A stretch of 8,591 nt of DNA from Flavobacteriaceae bacterium (GTDB lineage: Bacteria; Bacteroidota; Bacteroidia; Flavobacteriales; Flavobacteriaceae): assembly GCA_030633285.1 (NCBI GenBank), contig DAOVTC010000035.1, positions 1 to 8,591 of the forward strand. The letters are read 5' to 3'. The position numbers and the translations under genes are program-made. The notes beneath the pieces are model-generated. The model saw only the letters and a program-made list of their open reading frames with translations. It was not told the origin of the DNA and made no database searches. Numbering within the stretch: the stretch's first letter is position 1; each line of letters opens with the position of its first letter. This document shows positions 7,254 through 8,591 of the stretch, one piece after another.

Positions 7254-7796
7254 GTGCTAAAAGAGATAACTTTTATTGAGCAATTAAAAAATCCTGCATC
7301 ACAAGAAAAAGCATTTCGCGAATTAATTTCTTTATATAAAGAGCGGTTATATTGGCATATACGTAAAATTGTGATTTCACATGATGATACCGATGACGTA
7401 TTACAAAACACTTTTATAAAAGTTTTTAAAAATATAAATAATTTTAAAGGAGATAGCAAGCTATATTCTTGGATGTATAGAATCGCCACAAATGAATCAA
7501 TTACTCATCTTAATAAAAAAGCAAAAATTAATAGAATTGATAATCCTACTCTGCAACTTCAAATGGTTGAAAATTTACATGCAGATGTATATTTTGATGG
7601 TGATGAGATTCAAATAAAACTTCAAAAAGCTTTAGCAACATTGCCTGAAAAGCAACGATTGGTATTTAACATGAAATATTTTGATAATATGAAGTATAAA
7701 GATATTTCAGAAATTTTAGATACTTCTGTTGGAGCTTTAAAAGCATCATATCATCATGCCAGAAAAAAAATAGAAAACTATTTAACAACACAATAA
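7254..7796 (+). CDS. ECF-type RNA polymerase sigma factor (sigma-70 family)
   Basis: A 180-residue sigma factor with only regions 2 and 4, which redirects RNA polymerase to a specific stress or envelope regulon. Region 2 spans about 20-88, with the core-binding helix DDTDDVLQNTFIKVFKNI (44-61) and the promoter-melting segment LYSWMYRIATNESITHL (70-86). An acidic linker (DVYFDGDEIQ, 111-120) leads to region 4 (about 122-177), with ALATLPEKQRLVFNMKYF and the helix-turn-helix YKDISEILDTSVGALKASYHHARKKI. The start is GTG at 7254: an in-frame stop lies at 7239-7241 and no ATG or TTG occurs between. AAAGGA (7241-7246), 7 nt before the GTG, looks like a Shine-Dalgarno, unusual for this phylum, and supports the choice. 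It is followed after 33 bp by a putative anti-sigma gene and then a Spy/CpxP-like gene, suggesting regulation by envelope signals. Confidence 0.93.
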   Translation: MLKEITFIEQLKNPASQEKAFRELISLYKERLYWHIRKIVISHDDTDDVLQNTFIKVFKNINNFKGDSKLYSWMYRIATNESITHLNKKAKINRIDNPTLQLQMVENLHADVYFDGDEIQIKLQKALATLPEKQRLVFNMKYFDNMKYKDISEILDTSVGALKASYHHARKKIENYLTTQ

Positions 7797-7829
7797 ACCA
7801 TTATAAAGATTTTAAGTCTTATAAAATAG

Positions 7830-8423
7830 ATGAAGCCTGAAAATAAAGACATATTAAACAAGATAAAAAATAAAGGTGCCGGATTTAAAGCTCCTGAAAG
7901 ATTTTTTAAAGAGTTTGAAAATAATTTTAGTGAAAACCTTAATAAAACTAAACATGGATTTAAAAGTCCTGAAAACTATTTTGAAAATCTTGAAGATAAA
8001 ATATTGGGCAAAATTAATAAATCTGATTTAGATAAAAATATAGTTTTTAAAACTCCAGACAACTATTTTGAAAATTTTGATAATGAAATACTTACAAAAA
8101 TAAATTCTAATAAATCTTCAAAAGTAGTTTCATTAAAGAATTACAATTATATTAAAATTATTAGCTTTTCAATTGCTGCTTCATTTTTGTTATTTGTTGG
8201 AATAAATAAGTTTAAATCCAATAGTAATAATTTTAATTTTGAGACAGTGGCTATTTCCGAAATTGAAAATTGGGTAGAAAATGATTTAATTTCATTTAAT
8301 GCCTATGATATTGCAGAAACTTTTAGTGATATTGACTTAATTATTGATGATAATTATTCAGATGAAGAAATTTTAGATTATTTAGACAATACAGATATAG
8401 AAAATTTAATAATTGAAAATTAA
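7830..8423 (+). CDS. Putative anti-sigma factor: single-pass membrane protein with FKxP repeats
   Basis: A 197-residue protein of unknown biochemical function. Three 22-residue repeats occupy the N-terminal half, each with F-K-x-P-x-x-(Y/F)-F: at 18-39 (FKAPERFF), 43-64 (FKSPENYF) and 72-93 (FKTPDNYF). One hydrophobic segment follows (about 107-126, YIKIISFSIAASFLLFVGI). The C-terminal tail is very acidic (DDNYSDEEILDYLDNTDIENL). With a basic stretch before the membrane segment, the repeat half is likely cytoplasmic and the acidic tail periplasmic. There is no cysteine, so this is not a zinc-binding (ZAS-type) anti-sigma. It also lacks FecR-like features. The role is inferred from its place between an ECF sigma gene and a Spy/CpxP-like gene, and from the common sigma-then-membrane-protein order in Bacteroidota. 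Its stop codon is 3 bp from the next ATG, consistent with tight co-expression. Confidence 0.7.
   Translation: MKPENKDILNKIKNKGAGFKAPERFFKEFENNFSENLNKTKHGFKSPENYFENLEDKILGKINKSDLDKNIVFKTPDNYFENFDNEILTKINSNKSSKVVSLKNYNYIKIISFSIAASFLLFVGINKFKSNSNNFNFETVAISEIENWVENDLISFNAYDIAETFSDIDLIIDDNYSDEEILDYLDNTDIENLIIEN
7881..8108 (+). repeat. Three degenerate 66-bp coding repeats (FKxP-x2-YF motif)
   Basis: Units at 7881-7946, 7956-8021 and 8043-8108, with 9- and 21-bp spacers, encode three copies of a 22-residue motif. Units 2 and 3 are closest, sharing at DNA level an AACTATTTTGAAAAT core; unit 1 has diverged (ERFF in place of ENYF/DNYF). They look like internal duplication of a short helical peptide. 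Confidence 0.75.
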
Positions 8424-8426
8424 GAT

Positions 8427-8591
8427 ATGCAAAAATTAATTATAATAATTATAGCAGTGTTTTTCACCATGAGTAGTTTGACTGCCCAATATGACAAACG
8501 TGAAAATTTAAAGGCCTATAAAACAGCTTATATAACGCAGCAATTGGACTTATCTTCAAAAGAGGCTGAAAAATTTTGGCCAATTTATAAT
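8427..8591 (+). CDS. Spy/CpxP-like exported protein (3' truncated by window edge)
   Basis: An open frame starts with ATG at 8427 and remains open for 55 codons to the last base. Residues 1-22 form a signal peptide (MQKLIIIIIAVFFTMSSLTAQ, cleavage near TAQ-Y), so the product is exported. The visible mature part, LKAYKTAYITQQLDLSSKEAEKFWPIYN, matches the start of Bacteroidota proteins related to the Spy/CpxP periplasmic chaperones. These are often annotated as sensors of ECF sigma factors and have the pattern hydrophobic helix, LxLSxxEAxxFWPIYN. In Spy/CpxP the corresponding region is an alpha-helical hairpin that senses misfolded protein. Only 3 bp separate it from the putative anti-sigma gene, so it is the third gene of the cassette, probably feeding an envelope signal to the sigma/anti-sigma pair. 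The partial sequence limits certainty. Confidence 0.75.
   Translation, partial: MQKLIIIIIAVFFTMSSLTAQYDKRENLKAYKTAYITQQLDLSSKEAEKFWPIYN

Noticed and set aside
7229..7489. 86-aa minus-strand open frame opposite the sigma factor gene
   Set aside because: It covers the putative sigma promoter and conserved region 2 in reverse; no domain or upstream signal.
4716..8423. FecI/FecR-type iron-uptake signalling unit (receptor, sigma, anti-sigma)
   Set aside because: The receptor has a CarboxypepD_reg-like domain rather than a FecA-type signalling domain, the membrane protein has no FecR features, and gene order (receptor first, Spy-like protein last) does not fit.

Overview
The window comes from an AT-rich member of the Bacteroidota, most likely a flavobacterium. 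The evidence is the very low GC, the TAnnTTTG-type promoter elements, the scarcity of Shine-Dalgarno sequences, the CarboxypepD_reg-like/TonB receptor architecture, and the ZapB-ZapA-RNase Y gene order. It is mostly conserved chromosomal backbone. I see no phage, plasmid, insertion sequence or CRISPR.

Layout. Bases 1-414 hold the C-terminal end of an M20-family metallopeptidase on the + strand. It converges on rny across a bidirectional hairpin terminator (414-444). From about 2900 down to 464, the minus strand carries a cell-division/RNA block: a ZapB-like coiled-coil protein, ZapA, a structured ~180-nt RNA (about 2226 down to 2043) that looks like the 6S RNA of this group, and ribonuclease Y. 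The RNA ends in a T-tract only 10 bp before the rny start codon. A well-matched Bacteroidota promoter precedes the zapB-like gene. From 3005 on, the + strand carries an exported M23 (LytM) peptidase and, 13 bp later, a TonB-dependent outer-membrane receptor. These are followed by an envelope-stress-type regulatory cassette: an ECF sigma factor, a one-membrane-segment putative anti-sigma protein with three FKxP repeats, and the start of a Spy/CpxP-like exported protein that runs off the end.

How the genes fit together. ZapA and the ZapB-like protein would act at the FtsZ ring. RNase Y and the 6S-like RNA act on mRNA turnover and RNA polymerase respectively. M23 and the TonB receptor are envelope proteins, probably co-transcribed. 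The last three genes form a likely signalling unit in which a periplasmic Spy-like protein and a membrane anti-sigma control the sigma factor; this is inference from gene order and family resemblance.

The most interesting item is the RNA between zapA and rny. Its ends pair in a closing stem and a second stem encloses a nearly symmetric bubble. One arm of that second stem can alternatively form a local hairpin, which resembles the rearrangement known for 6S RNAs. The remaining genes are recognisable members of known families.
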